DNA of 64,000 nucleotides, from contig NZ_LOFH01000002.1 of assembly GCF_001469215.1 (NCBI RefSeq), positions 248,001 through 312,000 of the forward strand, given 5' to 3'. The notes below the pieces were generated by a model, which worked only from the letters and a program-made list of their open reading frames with translations, searched no databases and was not told the origin of the DNA. This document shows, piece by piece, positions 1 to 9,358 of this stretch (its first letter is position 1; each line of letters opens with the position of its first letter). The position numbers and the translations under genes were made by a program. The stretch comes from Pseudoalteromonas sp. H105. Its GTDB lineage: Bacteria; Pseudomonadota; Gammaproteobacteria; Enterobacterales; Alteromonadaceae.

Positions 1-1
1 C

Positions 2-739
2 CCTGCGGCCATTAAACAGTTTGCTAGTAAAGTGTTAACACAAGCTGAAATAGTGCGAGTTGATCAAACAAACAGTACTGCAGCAACGGTGAATCATGTT
101 GTTTACCCTGTTGAAGAGCGTCGTAAACAAGAGCTCTTATCTGAACTTATTGGTAAGAAAAATTGGCAGCAAGTTCTAGTTTTCGTAAACATGAAAGACA
201 CGGCTGATGTACTAGTAAAAGAGCTAAATCTTGATGGTATCCCAGCGGCCGTATGCCATGGCGATAAAACACAAGGTAATCGACGCCGTGCACTTCGTGA
301 CTTTAAAGAAGGTAAAGTACGTGTTCTAGTTGCCACTGAAGTGGCTGCTCGTGGCATCGATATTGATGGCCTTCCTCGCGTTATTAATATTGACCTACCG
401 TGGCTTGCTGAAGATTATGTCCATCGTATAGGTAGAACGGGTCGTGCGGGGAATCATGGTGAAGCAATCTCGTTTGTCAGCCGTGAAGAAGAGAACATGT
501 TGTTTGAAATCGAAACATTAATTGGTCAAAAAATAAAACGCCAGTTTTTACAAGGCTATGAAGTGAGTAACCGCGACGTATTGATTGATAAAATTGGTAA
601 AAAGCCATCGCATTTACGCCGCAGCCATACAAATAAACCATCCGGACAAGCAACTGGTGAAGCGAGAGCTAAAAATCGCTCACGTATTTCTGGTGTCAGA
701 AAATCCCTTAAAGGTGAAAAGTTAGCGCTAAAAAAATAG
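2..739 (+). CDS. DEAD-box RNA helicase, C-terminal part (5' truncated by window edge)
   Basis: The reading frame is open from base 2, so this is the C-terminal portion of a longer gene that begins outside the window. It carries the second RecA-like helicase domain: motif IV (VLVFVNMK), motif V (ATEVAARGIDI) and motif VI (HRIGRTGRAG). These bind RNA and complete the ATPase site in ATP-dependent RNA unwinding. The tail after the helicase core is rich in Lys and Arg (ending KGEKLALKK), as in RhlE-like helicases where a basic extension helps bind RNA. The exact paralogue (RhlE, SrmB, DbpA) cannot be decided without the N-terminal half. It converges on the next gene and shares a bidirectional terminator with it. 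Confidence 0.9.
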   Translation, partial: PAAIKQFASKVLTQAEIVRVDQTNSTAATVNHVVYPVEERRKQELLSELIGKKNWQQVLVFVNMKDTADVLVKELNLDGIPAAVCHGDKTQGNRRRALRDFKEGKVRVLVATEVAARGIDIDGLPRVINIDLPWLAEDYVHRIGRTGRAGNHGEAISFVSREEENMLFEIETLIGQKIKRQFLQGYEVSNRDVLIDKIGKKPSHLRRSHTNKPSGQATGEARAKNRSRISGVRKSLKGEKLALKK

Positions 740-762
740 TGTTACGTGGTGTTTATAGTAAT

Positions 763-790
763 AAAAAAGCCTGAGTAATCAGGCTTTTTT
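763..790. terminator. Bidirectional Rho-independent terminator
   Basis: A perfect 12-bp inverted repeat (AAAAAAGCCTGA, loop GTAA, then its complement) has an A-run on one side and a T-run on the other. It can stop transcription from both convergent genes, the helicase on the left and the FAD dehydrogenase on the right. Confidence 0.9.
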
Positions 791-844
791 ATTACGCTAC
801 ATTGACTCAAGCATACTGAGTCAATGATTTTTTTAGTTGTGAGT

Positions 845-2455
845 TTAGCGATGCTTTTCAAGCATCGATAATGCAAGTGCTTCGGCTGCTTTAATACCAT
901 CAATACCTGCAGATAGAATCCCGCCAGCATAACCTGCACCTTCCCCTGCTGGATACAACCCTTGCGTATTAATACTTTGCATCGTTTTATCGCGTTTGAT
1001 ACAAATAGGTGAAGAGGTCCGTGTTTCAACACCGGTTAACAGGCCATCATTGGTTGAAAACCCGCGAATTTTTTTGTTAAATGCGGGGATCGCTTCTCTA
1101 ATCGCTTCAATAGCAAATTTAGGCAAAACATTCCCTAAATCAGTCAGTTTAATGCCGGGAGTATAAGACGGTTTAACATCACCGATATCACTAGAATCTT
1201 TGCCTTTTAAGAAATCACCAATTAACTGCGCGGGAGCATCATAGCTGCTCCCACCAAGTTCATAGGCTTGTTCTTCCAATTTACGCTGTAAATCAATGCC
1301 TGCCAGCGGATGACCTGGGAAATCTTTTTCAGGCGAAATACCAACAACGATTGCGCTGTTTGCGTTTCGTTCATTACGCGAGTATTGACTCATACCATTA
1401 GTTACAACGCGGCCTTCTTCTGAGGTTGCAGCAACCACAGTGCCACCTGGGCACATACAAAAACTATAAACCGTGCGTCCATTATCACAGTGGTGAACAA
1501 GTTTATAATCCGCAGCACCTAAGATTGGATTACCGGCATTGTCACCAAAACGGCATTCGTCAATCATTGATTGCTTGTGTTCGATTCTAAACCCGACAGA
1601 AAACGGCTTCGCTTCAACATAAATACCTTTGTCATGGACCATTTTAAATGTATCGCGTGCACTGTGCCCTACAGCAAGTACAACATGCTGCGTATCAATT
1701 TGCTCACCATTAGAGAGTTTTAAACCTGTCACTTGGCCTTCATCGAGTAAGATATCATCAACGCGAGTGCTAAAACGTATCTCACCGCCAAGCTCTTCAA
1801 TGCGTGCACGCATTTTTTCAATCATGGTCACTAACTTAAATGTTCCGATATGGGGCTTGCTGACATACATAATTTCTTCAGGTGCACCTGCTTCAACAAA
1901 CTCTGTAATAACTTTACGGCCATAATGTTTTGGGTCTTTAACTTGGCTGTAAAGTTTACCGTCTGAAAAAGTACCTGCGCCACCTTCACCAAACTGAACA
2001 TTTGATTCTGTATTGAGTGTGCGTTTACGCCAAAAACCAAAGGTATCTTTTGTACGCTCACGGACTTCTTTACCTCGTTCTAATATTATGGGTTTAAAGC
2101 CCATTTGCGCCAAGACTAAACCCGCAAATAACCCACATGGGCCAAATCCTATAACGACTGGTCGCTGGTTTAAATTTTCTGGTGCGTGAGCAACAAACTT
2201 ATAGCGTGTGTCAGGGGCTGGTTTTACATGTTGGTCTTTGTTGAACTTTTCGAGCAGTGCAGCTTCATTTTCAACATCGATATCAAGGGTGTATATAAGT
2301 AGTATGGCGGTTTTTTTACGAGCATCATAACCACGTTTAAAGACATTAAAGCTATTTAAATGCTCTTTTTCAATGCCGAGTTTATTAATAATTGCATGGT
2401 GTAAGGCATCTTCATTATGATCAAGAGGAAGCTTTATTTCTGTTAAACGTATCAT
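845..2455 (-). CDS. FAD-dependent dehydrogenase, COG2509-like
   Basis: A 536-residue cytoplasmic flavoprotein of the large uncharacterised FAD-dependent dehydrogenase family (COG2509 type). An N-terminal segment of about 95 residues precedes the dinucleotide-binding fold. The Rossmann motif VVIGFGPCGLFAGL is at residues 100-113. A conserved stretch NVQFGEGGAGTFSDGKL follows, and a C-terminal FAD-contacting segment GLYPAGEGAGYAGGILSAG lies near residues 506-524. The family has no agreed substrate; membership and FAD binding are well supported, the reaction is not. It stands alone and is transcribed divergently from the ferredoxin gene 168 bp away, so a redox partnership is possible but only inferred from proximity. 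Confidence 0.85.
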   Translation of the reverse strand: MIRLTEIKLPLDHNEDALHHAIINKLGIEKEHLNSFNVFKRGYDARKKTAILLIYTLDIDVENEAALLEKFNKDQHVKPAPDTRYKFVAHAPENLNQRPVVIGFGPCGLFAGLVLAQMGFKPIILERGKEVRERTKDTFGFWRKRTLNTESNVQFGEGGAGTFSDGKLYSQVKDPKHYGRKVITEFVEAGAPEEIMYVSKPHIGTFKLVTMIEKMRARIEELGGEIRFSTRVDDILLDEGQVTGLKLSNGEQIDTQHVVLAVGHSARDTFKMVHDKGIYVEAKPFSVGFRIEHKQSMIDECRFGDNAGNPILGAADYKLVHHCDNGRTVYSFCMCPGGTVVAATSEEGRVVTNGMSQYSRNERNANSAIVVGISPEKDFPGHPLAGIDLQRKLEEQAYELGGSSYDAPAQLIGDFLKGKDSSDIGDVKPSYTPGIKLTDLGNVLPKFAIEAIREAIPAFNKKIRGFSTNDGLLTGVETRTSSPICIKRDKTMQSINTQGLYPAGEGAGYAGGILSAGIDGIKAAEALALSMLEKHR

Positions 2456-2622
2456 ATTTAATCTCTGTTAGGTGTCTTAGCAATAACGGTAACGTTATGC
2501 TCACAATTGCGGGGTATTTTACGTTAATTTAAGCGCTGATGGCAGTGATTATTTATTGTATTTTTGCTGTGGTTGGGTATGATCTTGCGCTTATATTTCG
2601 ATAATTATTGGGTTCGCGTATT

Positions 2623-2946
2623 ATGGCATTTGTAGTCACAGAAAATTGTATAAAATGTAAATACACTGACTGTGTGGCTGTGTGTCCTGCTGACGCATTC
2701 TATGAAGGTCCTAATTTTCTTGCTATAAGCCCAATCGATTGTATTGACTGTGGTTTATGTGTGCCTGAATGCCCTGCTGAGGCAATATACCAAGAAGATG
2801 AACTCCCAAAAGATCAAATCGAGTTTACCGAACTTAACGCCGAGCTGGCACTCATTTGGCCACGTATTACTGAGGTCAAGACCGCACCAAGTGACGCTGA
2901 TAACTGGAATGGCGTTGAGAATAAGCTTAAGCTAATAGAGACTTAA
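2623..2946 (+). CDS. fdxA: 7Fe ferredoxin FdxA ([3Fe-4S][4Fe-4S])
   Basis: A small electron carrier of 107 residues, the usual length for Azotobacter-type 7Fe ferredoxins. The N-terminal cluster region has Cys9, Cys12, Cys17 and Cys21-Pro. The second has Cys40-x2-Cys43-x2-Cys46-x3-Cys50-Pro. In this family one site holds [3Fe-4S] and the other [4Fe-4S]. The chosen start is the ATG at 2623 (MAFVVTENC); an in-frame TTG 15 bases upstream would add five residues absent from family members. It is monocistronic and divergent from the FAD dehydrogenase. The partner enzyme is not identifiable from the sequence. Confidence 0.93.
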   Translation: MAFVVTENCIKCKYTDCVAVCPADAFYEGPNFLAISPIDCIDCGLCVPECPAEAIYQEDELPKDQIEFTELNAELALIWPRITEVKTAPSDADNWNGVENKLKLIET

Positions 2947-3081
2947 TCTTGTTTTTATAGTTCCACCTGCGCATTTTTCATTATTTTTAACATTTTATCC
3001 ATAAAATTGTTAACAAATGTACCTTACTAAATTACAATCCACACGTTAAGTTACTTATTTTGAGTAATCGAATCTAAATGG

Positions 3082-5319
3082 ATGTTTATGCAGTACAAAA
3101 ATCTAATAATAAAAATATTTACTATCATCTGTGTGGTGTTTTTTAGCACGGATTCACTAGCTCAAAAACAACACTTTTCTTTGGCCCATATCGAGCAGTC
3201 CATTGACCTTGATGGAGAGCTTACAGAAGCACATTGGCAAAATGCCACTCTGATCCCCTTAATTTACCAAAATGAACCTAACGAAAAAGGGGTTCCTCCG
3301 GTAAAAACAGATGCGTACTTATATGAAGACGGACAGTATTTGTATGTCGCGTTTATGGCCTATGATGATGACCCAGAAAAAATCAGGGCTGCATTACGTG
3401 ACCGAGACACACTATGGGCTGATGATAACGTTGCGCTGATGATCGATACCTTTAATGATGAGAGAACAGGGTATGAATTTTACGTCAATCCATTAGGTGC
3501 GCAAGGTGATATGCGTATGACTGATACTGATGGCTGGAGTGAAGACCCATCTTGGAATGCTATTTGGGACAGTGCTGGGCAAATTACAGATGAAGGGTAT
3601 GTAGTTGAAATGCGTATTCCTTTTACTGCACTGCGATTCCCCAAAAATAAAGCAGACATGACATGGAGTATCGCCGTGTGGCGAAATTACCCGCGCGAGG
3701 TGCTGTATCAATTAGCGAATGTGGGCTTTGACCGCGATGTAAAGTGTAGCTTTTGCCAGTTTGACAAAATCACCGGTTTTAATGCGATGGAGCCAAGCAA
3801 AAACATTCAGTTAACACCCACCCTGACAGCTCTTCGTCATGATGTGAAAGACACTGTGCCTGGGGATTGGAATAATGGTGATATCGAAACGGAAGCCGGA
3901 TTAGATTTACGTTGGGGAATCAGTCAAGATGCTGTTATTAATGCAACGATCAATCCTGACTTCTCACAAGTAGAAGCCGATAGTTTAGAGCTTGACGTAA
4001 ATACCACTTATTCAATCTATTATGCTGAAAAGCGCCCATTTTTTCTTGATGGTGCATCATACTTTAAAAGTAGCTTATTTGAGCTACTTTATACCCGCAC
4101 AATTGCACAGCCGAAAATCGGCGCAAAAATAACAGGTAAGTCAGACGCCCATAGCTATGCATTTATGTATGCGGATGATGAAAATACCAGTATTTTATTA
4201 CCTACTAATCAGGGATCTGGTTTTGCAAATTTAGCGGAAAAATCAAAATCTGCTGTGGGTCGTTATCAATATGATATTGGTGATAAAGGCACAGTAGGTT
4301 TGACCACAACACACCGTGAAGCTGATAATTACAAAAATAGCGTGGTTTCGCTTGATGGCAGTTATTGGTTTAATCAAACCGACAGCGTGCTCTATCAAGT
4401 AGCCAGCTCTGAGAGTCGTAACTCAAAGTATCTTGTTGATTTTTATGGGTTAAAGGATGAACAGTCTGACCAAGCATATAAAGTTGAGTTTACCCGTGAA
4501 AAACGTGATTATAAATTATTTGCAAGTTATGAAGACATTGGTGAAGACTATCGAACCGATTTAGGCTATCAAGCAAAAGTTGATTATAAGAAAGCGTTAG
4601 TAGGTGGCGGACAATCATGGTATTTGGATGCCAATGATCTGGTTACTGAATATTCTTATCACTTAGACTGGGATAAAACGTGGGCGCAAGATGGCACTGT
4701 ACTTGAAGAGGAATATGAAGGGTATATTTTCTTAAAAGGTCAAATGCAATCGTTTTTAGAATTCGGTTTTATCCACCGCAAAGAGAATTACTATGATAAT
4801 TTTTACAACCAAAACATAGGCTATGTATGGGGCGGGTTTAAACCAACGAAAGATATCACGCTTAACTTATACAGTGAGTTTGGCAGTAAAACTGATTACA
4901 GTAACGAGCAACTAGGCGACCAGTTTATTATTGAGCCTGAAATGACCTGGGATATAAATGATCACTGGCAGGTTCAAGTTGAGCATAGCTACAACCGATT
5001 AGATAATCCTCAGGGTGAAAACGTATTTACAGCGAATTTAACTGATTTAAGGGTGTATTATAAATTTAATATGCGCTCTATGCTTAAACTGATCTTACAG
5101 TTTGAAGATATAGATAGAAATCCTGATGCTTATTATTTTAGTGTGAGTCAGTTAAATAAAGAGTATGGTAGCCAACTTGTGTATTCGTATAAAATTAATG
5201 CGCAGACACTGTTTTTTCTTGGTTACTCGGACAAAGGCTTTCAGGATGACTCGCTAAAAAACCTAGAGAGAGATCAACGAACATTCTTTACTAAGTTAAG
5301 CTATGCGTGGCAGCTCTAA
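3082..5319 (+). CDS. DUF5916 / CBM9-like outer-membrane protein
   Basis: A 745-residue exported protein. An N-terminal signal peptide (hydrophobic core IIKIFTIICVVFFS, ending near SLAQ) precedes a carbohydrate-binding family 9-like domain at about residues 30-235. It contains the typical ...DGELTEAHWQNAT... opening and the VAFMAYDDDPEKIRA and GYEFYVNPLGAQGD stretches. The remaining ~500 residues are rich in alternating aromatic and polar strands and end in YAWQL, consistent with a C-terminal outer-membrane beta-barrel (DUF5916). Such proteins are often called hydrolases, but no catalytic residues are evident. A role in surface carbohydrate binding or uptake is a family-level inference. The next gene is convergent, and a strong terminator follows. 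Confidence 0.82.
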   Translation: MFMQYKNLIIKIFTIICVVFFSTDSLAQKQHFSLAHIEQSIDLDGELTEAHWQNATLIPLIYQNEPNEKGVPPVKTDAYLYEDGQYLYVAFMAYDDDPEKIRAALRDRDTLWADDNVALMIDTFNDERTGYEFYVNPLGAQGDMRMTDTDGWSEDPSWNAIWDSAGQITDEGYVVEMRIPFTALRFPKNKADMTWSIAVWRNYPREVLYQLANVGFDRDVKCSFCQFDKITGFNAMEPSKNIQLTPTLTALRHDVKDTVPGDWNNGDIETEAGLDLRWGISQDAVINATINPDFSQVEADSLELDVNTTYSIYYAEKRPFFLDGASYFKSSLFELLYTRTIAQPKIGAKITGKSDAHSYAFMYADDENTSILLPTNQGSGFANLAEKSKSAVGRYQYDIGDKGTVGLTTTHREADNYKNSVVSLDGSYWFNQTDSVLYQVASSESRNSKYLVDFYGLKDEQSDQAYKVEFTREKRDYKLFASYEDIGEDYRTDLGYQAKVDYKKALVGGGQSWYLDANDLVTEYSYHLDWDKTWAQDGTVLEEEYEGYIFLKGQMQSFLEFGFIHRKENYYDNFYNQNIGYVWGGFKPTKDITLNLYSEFGSKTDYSNEQLGDQFIIEPEMTWDINDHWQVQVEHSYNRLDNPQGENVFTANLTDLRVYYKFNMRSMLKLILQFEDIDRNPDAYYFSVSQLNKEYGSQLVYSYKINAQTLFFLGYSDKGFQDDSLKNLERDQRTFFTKLSYAWQL

Positions 5320-5362
5320 TTATAAATTAAGCTTACAAAAACTTACTTGTTAATGAAAACTT

Positions 5363-5393
5363 AAAAAACGAGCCTTTCCAAGCTCGTTTTTTT
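5363..5393. terminator. Rho-independent terminator
   Basis: The stem ACGAGC/GCTCGT, extended by paired A and T runs, is followed by seven T on the plus strand and flanked by A on the other. It lies between the convergent DUF5916 gene and the minus-strand hypothetical gene, and probably serves both. Confidence 0.85.
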
Positions 5394-5404
5394 AATTAAA
5401 GTGA

Positions 5405-6193
5405 TTACAAATTTCTAAAATAAGCTTCCACAAATTGGATTTGATTTGGCTCTTTGGGCGCTGTTTTAAAGTTTATAGTGTTGTGTGTATGTCGTAACTT
5501 TAGTTCATCACTAAATGAACAATCTACGCTTTCAAACGGTTTAATTTTTGCTTTAAAAAGTACTGAATTTTGGCACTGTTTTCCTAATACATTAGCTACC
5601 TGTGCACAGTAGGCGCCTACAGCATAGGTTTGTAAGGTACTGTTATCTAATTCATGCCAATTCACTTTCGTTGTGATTTTTCGCCCGCAGTGCTTGGCGA
5701 GCGTTGCGTCTGCGTCAGTCAAAGCCGAAGTGAGGCTGTCTATTGCGCGCGCTCTATTGAATAATGCAAGTTGAGCTTGAACGCCTTTGTTTAATTGCAT
5801 TTTGTATTGTGCATAAGTGTCTTCACTGATCGCTTTGTTGCGTTTGTCTTTTAATTCAGATAAATAGATTGCTTTGTTTGTATCTGGCAAATACAACGAA
5901 AAACTGCAACATCTATAACCCTGCTCACGGGTCACTAACGCGCGCTGCTGGCCGTCATAAGTGTATTTATACGCTTGGATACTGCCATGAGGTAGCAAGT
6001 CCGTTAAAAAAACGACTTCATCAATGGGGTGGTTTACGCCTACGACTTTAACTAAAGCCTGTGTTTTATCGTGATTTTCAATAATTGTTACTTGCTCACC
6101 AAGAGGGGACTCTAACACTATAGGGTATTTTTGAAGCTCAAGGGCAAAGACGTTTGAACATATTAGGCATAACAGAAAGAGTGATTTATTCAT
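5405..6193 (-). CDS. Exported protein of unknown function
   Basis: I do not recognise this protein. The chosen start, ATG at 6193, gives 262 residues beginning with a clean signal peptide (MNKSLFLLCLICSNVFA, cleavage before LELQ). An upstream in-frame TTG would add 16 residues ahead of the signal sequence and is less likely. The mature part has six or more Cys, including an adjacent pair in GYRCCSFSLYLPD, suggesting periplasmic disulfides. A central segment (AQLALFNRARAIDSL) looks helical. No enzyme motif is visible. It is followed 82 bp upstream by another minus-strand exported protein gene, so the two may share a transcript. Confidence 0.7.
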   Translation of the reverse strand: MNKSLFLLCLICSNVFALELQKYPIVLESPLGEQVTIIENHDKTQALVKVVGVNHPIDEVVFLTDLLPHGSIQAYKYTYDGQQRALVTREQGYRCCSFSLYLPDTNKAIYLSELKDKRNKAISEDTYAQYKMQLNKGVQAQLALFNRARAIDSLTSALTDADATLAKHCGRKITTKVNWHELDNSTLQTYAVGAYCAQVANVLGKQCQNSVLFKAKIKPFESVDCSFSDELKLRHTHNTINFKTAPKEPNQIQFVEAYFRNL

Positions 6194-6275
6194 TAGTAAA
6201 ATCCATTTTATTAATAAGTTTAGCAAGGCATAGTGTAACAACCCTTGTTTACAATATAAATACAGCTAACTCGTT

Positions 6276-7244
6276 TTAAATTTCATTGAAGTAAATAACA
6301 ATACTCCCCCCCTCCAAGGCACTACCATTGTGGATATTTATCCCTACACCGACATTATCAAACCAATCTGTCCACTGTGAAACATCCCATAAAAAGCCGA
6401 ATCCATATTCGTGAAAATGACTTGTATCAAGTGGGGCAACAGCATCTGCGCCAATGTCAACACGTTGCGCCTTAATATAAAATGATTGTGTAAAATTAAA
6501 AAAAGAAAACAGGTTAAAATTTGCTTTTACAGCGTTATTTATTTGCCAGCTTTCTGGGTTAACAGACTTCATTGAGTGAGGTTGTGACAATGCCCAGCCA
6601 TAATAATATTCAAACTTTAGCGTATATTCATAATACCCCCAGGCTTTGGGGTGTTTATAAATTAATGAAGCACTCGGGTTTATATTGACAGAGCGACTAC
6701 TGATATTGGTATAAGTCCCATTCACAAGCGGCTTTAATTGTTGTTTGCTTTGCTGGCTGTTGTAGAGGTAATTATTGTTGTAATCCATTAAATGAGAATT
6801 AATACGTACCCTATAAAGCCAATTTGAATTAAGTAATTGCTCCATATTGAGTCCCACGGTTGCGTTTAGCATTTTATCAGTGTTTACATCGGTCTTTTGA
6901 TTATCAAATAGAGCAACATTGTGTTTTTGTTCTAAGACACTCACTTGAGTATGAAATGAGGCTGTGAAGCCAAGAATGGGGTCATTAAAATTAAAATCAT
7001 AGGGAATGCTATATAACGTAAGTTGGTTCCTCAACGCTAAAGCTTCAGTTTCATCAATGGTGTGATGATGAGGATCAATAAGTGTATCGGGATCAAAATT
7101 ACCATACCCCAACGAAATACTGTCGCCATTAGTTAATATGAGAGAAGCAGCAAAGGTAGATTCAAGATCATTCTTTGCGTTTGCTGACGTGTTATTTGAG
7201 AAAAGCGCGAGGAAACAGAATGTTATCAGCAGGTAGAAATACAT
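6276..7244 (-). CDS. Outer-membrane beta-barrel protein (solitary autotransporter-barrel-like)
   Basis: A 322-residue exported protein. The N-terminal signal peptide is hydrophobic from residue 2 (FYLLITFCFLALFS, ending near TSANA). The mature protein is dominated by alternating strands rich in Tyr, Phe, Asn and Trp. It has a final aromatic-containing strand (GGSIVIYFNEI), as expected for an outer-membrane beta-barrel of roughly 10-14 strands. The stretch ILTNGDSISLGYGNFDPDTL resembles the opening of the solitary outer-membrane autotransporter-barrel family (Pfam Omp_AT); I assign that with moderate confidence. No passenger domain is present. Function unknown. It is separated from the AbgT gene by a strong terminator, so it has its own promoter. 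Confidence 0.65.
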   Translation of the reverse strand: MYFYLLITFCFLALFSNNTSANAKNDLESTFAASLILTNGDSISLGYGNFDPDTLIDPHHHTIDETEALALRNQLTLYSIPYDFNFNDPILGFTASFHTQVSVLEQKHNVALFDNQKTDVNTDKMLNATVGLNMEQLLNSNWLYRVRINSHLMDYNNNYLYNSQQSKQQLKPLVNGTYTNISSRSVNINPSASLIYKHPKAWGYYEYTLKFEYYYGWALSQPHSMKSVNPESWQINNAVKANFNLFSFFNFTQSFYIKAQRVDIGADAVAPLDTSHFHEYGFGFLWDVSQWTDWFDNVGVGINIHNGSALEGGSIVIYFNEI

Positions 7245-7306
7245 ATAAGAATGAGTAACGTCTAAATGAAGTAAGTGTAATAGGTGAACTCAATAAAACA
7301 AGTGAG

Positions 7307-7344
7307 AATAAAAGAATACCAGCCTAGGCTGGTATTCTTTTATT
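7307..7344. terminator. Long palindromic terminator after the AbgT gene
   Basis: A perfect 38-bp palindrome (19-bp arms centred on CCTAGG), with GAATACCAGCC as the GC-richer part and A/T-rich ends. It lies just past the stop codon of the minus-strand transporter gene and reads as a Rho-independent terminator. The arms are unusually long for a simple terminator. Confidence 0.8.
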
Positions 7345-7348
7345 GATG

Positions 7349-8947
7349 TTAAGGCGTGTAATAAATTGGGGAGTCTGGGCCAACAGGTAACCCTAAAACA
7401 AATACCCATAAGTAAAATAACGCAACCCAACCAACAAAGAAGAACATGCTGTAAGGCAACATTGTAGCGACAAGCGTCCCGATACCCATATCCTTCTTAT
7501 ATTTAGTTGCCACAGCGAGAATAAGGCCAAAGTAACTCATCATTGGCGTAATTAAGTTTGTTACTGAATCACCAATTCGGTAAGCCGCTTGAATAGTCTC
7601 TGGGGCGTAACCAATTAACATTAGCATAGGAACAAAGATAGGAGCTGTTACGGCCCACTGAGCAGAAGATGATCCAAGGCTTAAGTTAACAAGTGCACAC
7701 ATGAAAATGAACAATACAAACACTTCTGGGCCGGTTAAATTAAGTGCTTGTAACAGTGCTGCGCCATTAATCGCCAGAATAGTACCTAGGTTTGTCCATT
7801 TAAAAAATGCAACAAACTGTGCGGCAAAAAACACAAGTACAATATACATACCCATTGAACTCATGCTTTTACTCATTGCATCAATCACATCTTTATCATT
7901 TTTCATGGTCCCAACAACTCGGCCATAAACAAAACCAGGGATACCAAAAGTAACGAATATAAAAACAACAATCCCTTTTAAGAATGGGGAATGAGCAACA
8001 AGCCCCGTTTCAGGGTTACGTAAAATGCCATCAGCGGGAACGATAGTCCATGCAAGTAATAAAGATACAACAAGAAGAGACACACCAGCCCATTTTAAGC
8101 CTGTTTTTTCTAATGTTGTTAATCCTTCGATATTATTTTCAGCTAAATCTGCACTGGCATCATCCGGGTTATATTTACCTAATCGTGGTTCAACAATTTT
8201 CTCAGTAACAAAAGTACCTAGTAGTGCAATAAGCAGTACTGAAATCATCATAAAATACCAGTTGGCTTCAGCACCTACTTGGTAATTCGGATCAATCATT
8301 TGTGCAGCAGGGGTGGTTATACCAGCAAGCAGTGGATCGATTGTTCCTAGTAATAAGTTTGCACTATACCCACCCGAGACACCTGCAAATGCGGCGGCTA
8401 AGCCTGCAAGAGGATGACGGCCAAGGCTGTGGAAAATCATGGCAGCTAGTGGTATTAGTACGACATAACCAAGTTCAGAGGCGGTATTTGATAAAATAGC
8501 GGCAAATACAACCATGAATGTAACTAAACGTTTAGATGCGCCCATGACCATGCCGCGCATAGCAGCAGATAAAAGACCTGAGTGTTCAGCCACACTTACG
8601 CCGAGTAGCGCAACTAATACAGTGCCAAGCGGGGCGAAACTTGTAAAGTTTGTTACCAGGCCAGTGACGATACGCTGAAGGCCTTCGGCACTTAATAAGC
8701 TAACAACTTCAATAACACCATCTGGATCACGGCCAGCAGAACCAACGGGACGCGGATCTATGGCACTTAGACCAAACCAATCGGCGATACCGCTGAAAAC
8801 GATTATCGCGACACAAAACATCGCAAATAAAGTGATAGGGTGGGGCAACATGTTCCCCAAAAACTCAACTGTGGCCAAAAATCGGTTAAATAAACCCGAT
8901 TGTTTTTCTGCCCCCGTTGAGTTTGCAGTGTCGACTGCTTTAGACAT
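7349..8947 (-). CDS. AbgT-family transporter (p-aminobenzoyl-glutamate type)
   Basis: A 532-residue inner-membrane protein with about 11-13 hydrophobic segments. Hallmarks of the AbgT family are the opening FLATVEFLGNMLPHPITLFAMFC, the segment VFAAILSNTASELGYVVLIPLAAMIF, and the C-terminal hairpin SLGSSSAQWAVTAPIFVPMLMLIGYAPE followed by RIGDSVTNLITPMMSYF. Characterised members import p-aminobenzoyl-glutamate (E. coli AbgT) or export sulfonamides (MtrF, YdaH) using the proton gradient; which activity applies here is unknown. No abgA/abgB hydrolase genes adjoin it, which weakens a specific folate-salvage assignment. It is a single-gene unit with its own terminator. Confidence 0.88.
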   Translation of the reverse strand: MSKAVDTANSTGAEKQSGLFNRFLATVEFLGNMLPHPITLFAMFCVAIIVFSGIADWFGLSAIDPRPVGSAGRDPDGVIEVVSLLSAEGLQRIVTGLVTNFTSFAPLGTVLVALLGVSVAEHSGLLSAAMRGMVMGASKRLVTFMVVFAAILSNTASELGYVVLIPLAAMIFHSLGRHPLAGLAAAFAGVSGGYSANLLLGTIDPLLAGITTPAAQMIDPNYQVGAEANWYFMMISVLLIALLGTFVTEKIVEPRLGKYNPDDASADLAENNIEGLTTLEKTGLKWAGVSLLVVSLLLAWTIVPADGILRNPETGLVAHSPFLKGIVVFIFVTFGIPGFVYGRVVGTMKNDKDVIDAMSKSMSSMGMYIVLVFFAAQFVAFFKWTNLGTILAINGAALLQALNLTGPEVFVLFIFMCALVNLSLGSSSAQWAVTAPIFVPMLMLIGYAPETIQAAYRIGDSVTNLITPMMSYFGLILAVATKYKKDMGIGTLVATMLPYSMFFFVGWVALFYLWVFVLGLPVGPDSPIYYTP

Positions 8948-9050
8948 AGCAAATTACTCAAAATTATAAAAATTGCCGCAATTTACCATTTTTAGAGCAC
9001 TGTATCACCTATAAACGACAGCTTACTGGTTAGATACGTTGAATGTGTAT

Positions 9051-9350
9051 TTAATTGACCACACCTTTGAATAAAAGTGGGTAGCGCCTTAGCCTGTTGC
9101 CTATATAATCATCAGCCATAATTTGTTCGCAAATCTGGTCAACATCATTGGTTGCTTCAAATACCCAATCAAACCTTTCTATTGCTAACAAAAAACCACG
9201 TTTTAAAAATTGCTGCTGCCTATACTCATCGAGGTTTCGGCGAATGGTATCAAGTTTTCGTGGGTCGGCTTTCAAATTCTCAATAACTTGATGTATAAAA
9301 TTAGAATGCCGACGTGAACTAGCCCGTTGATTGCGTTGTACCCTACGCAC
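9051..9350 (-). CDS. Small basic hypothetical protein, coupled to DUF3081 gene
   Basis: I do not recognise this 99-residue protein. It starts at a GTG (9350) with a near-perfect Shine-Dalgarno (AGGAGG) six bases upstream, which supports real translation. The N-terminus is strongly basic (RRVQRNQRASSRRH). The rest is predicted mostly helical, with a conserved-looking RRNLDEYRQQQFLKRGFLLAIERFDWVFEA segment between about residues 37 and 67 and no signal peptide or membrane span. It begins 8 bp after the stop of the DUF3081 gene, so the two are almost certainly one operon. The basic start would suit nucleic-acid or membrane-surface contact, but that is speculation. Confidence 0.65.
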   Translation of the reverse strand: MRRVQRNQRASSRRHSNFIHQVIENLKADPRKLDTIRRNLDEYRQQQFLKRGFLLAIERFDWVFEATNDVDQICEQIMADDYIGNRLRRYPLLFKGVVN

Positions 9351-9358
9351 ATAGCCTC

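Noticed and set aside
2483..2498. Inverted repeat ATAACG-GTAA-CGTTAT upstream of the FAD dehydrogenase
   Set aside because: Short arms in an A/T-rich divergent region; no match to an operator I know, so not enough to list as a site.
2580..2602. TGATCT with a CG downstream before the ferredoxin gene, resembling a ChrR-sigma promoter
   Set aside because: The spacing (13 bases to CG) and the -10 part do not fit; judged chance.
6305..6312. Run of seven C in the outer-membrane barrel gene
   Set aside because: Short enough to be ordinary and the frame is intact.
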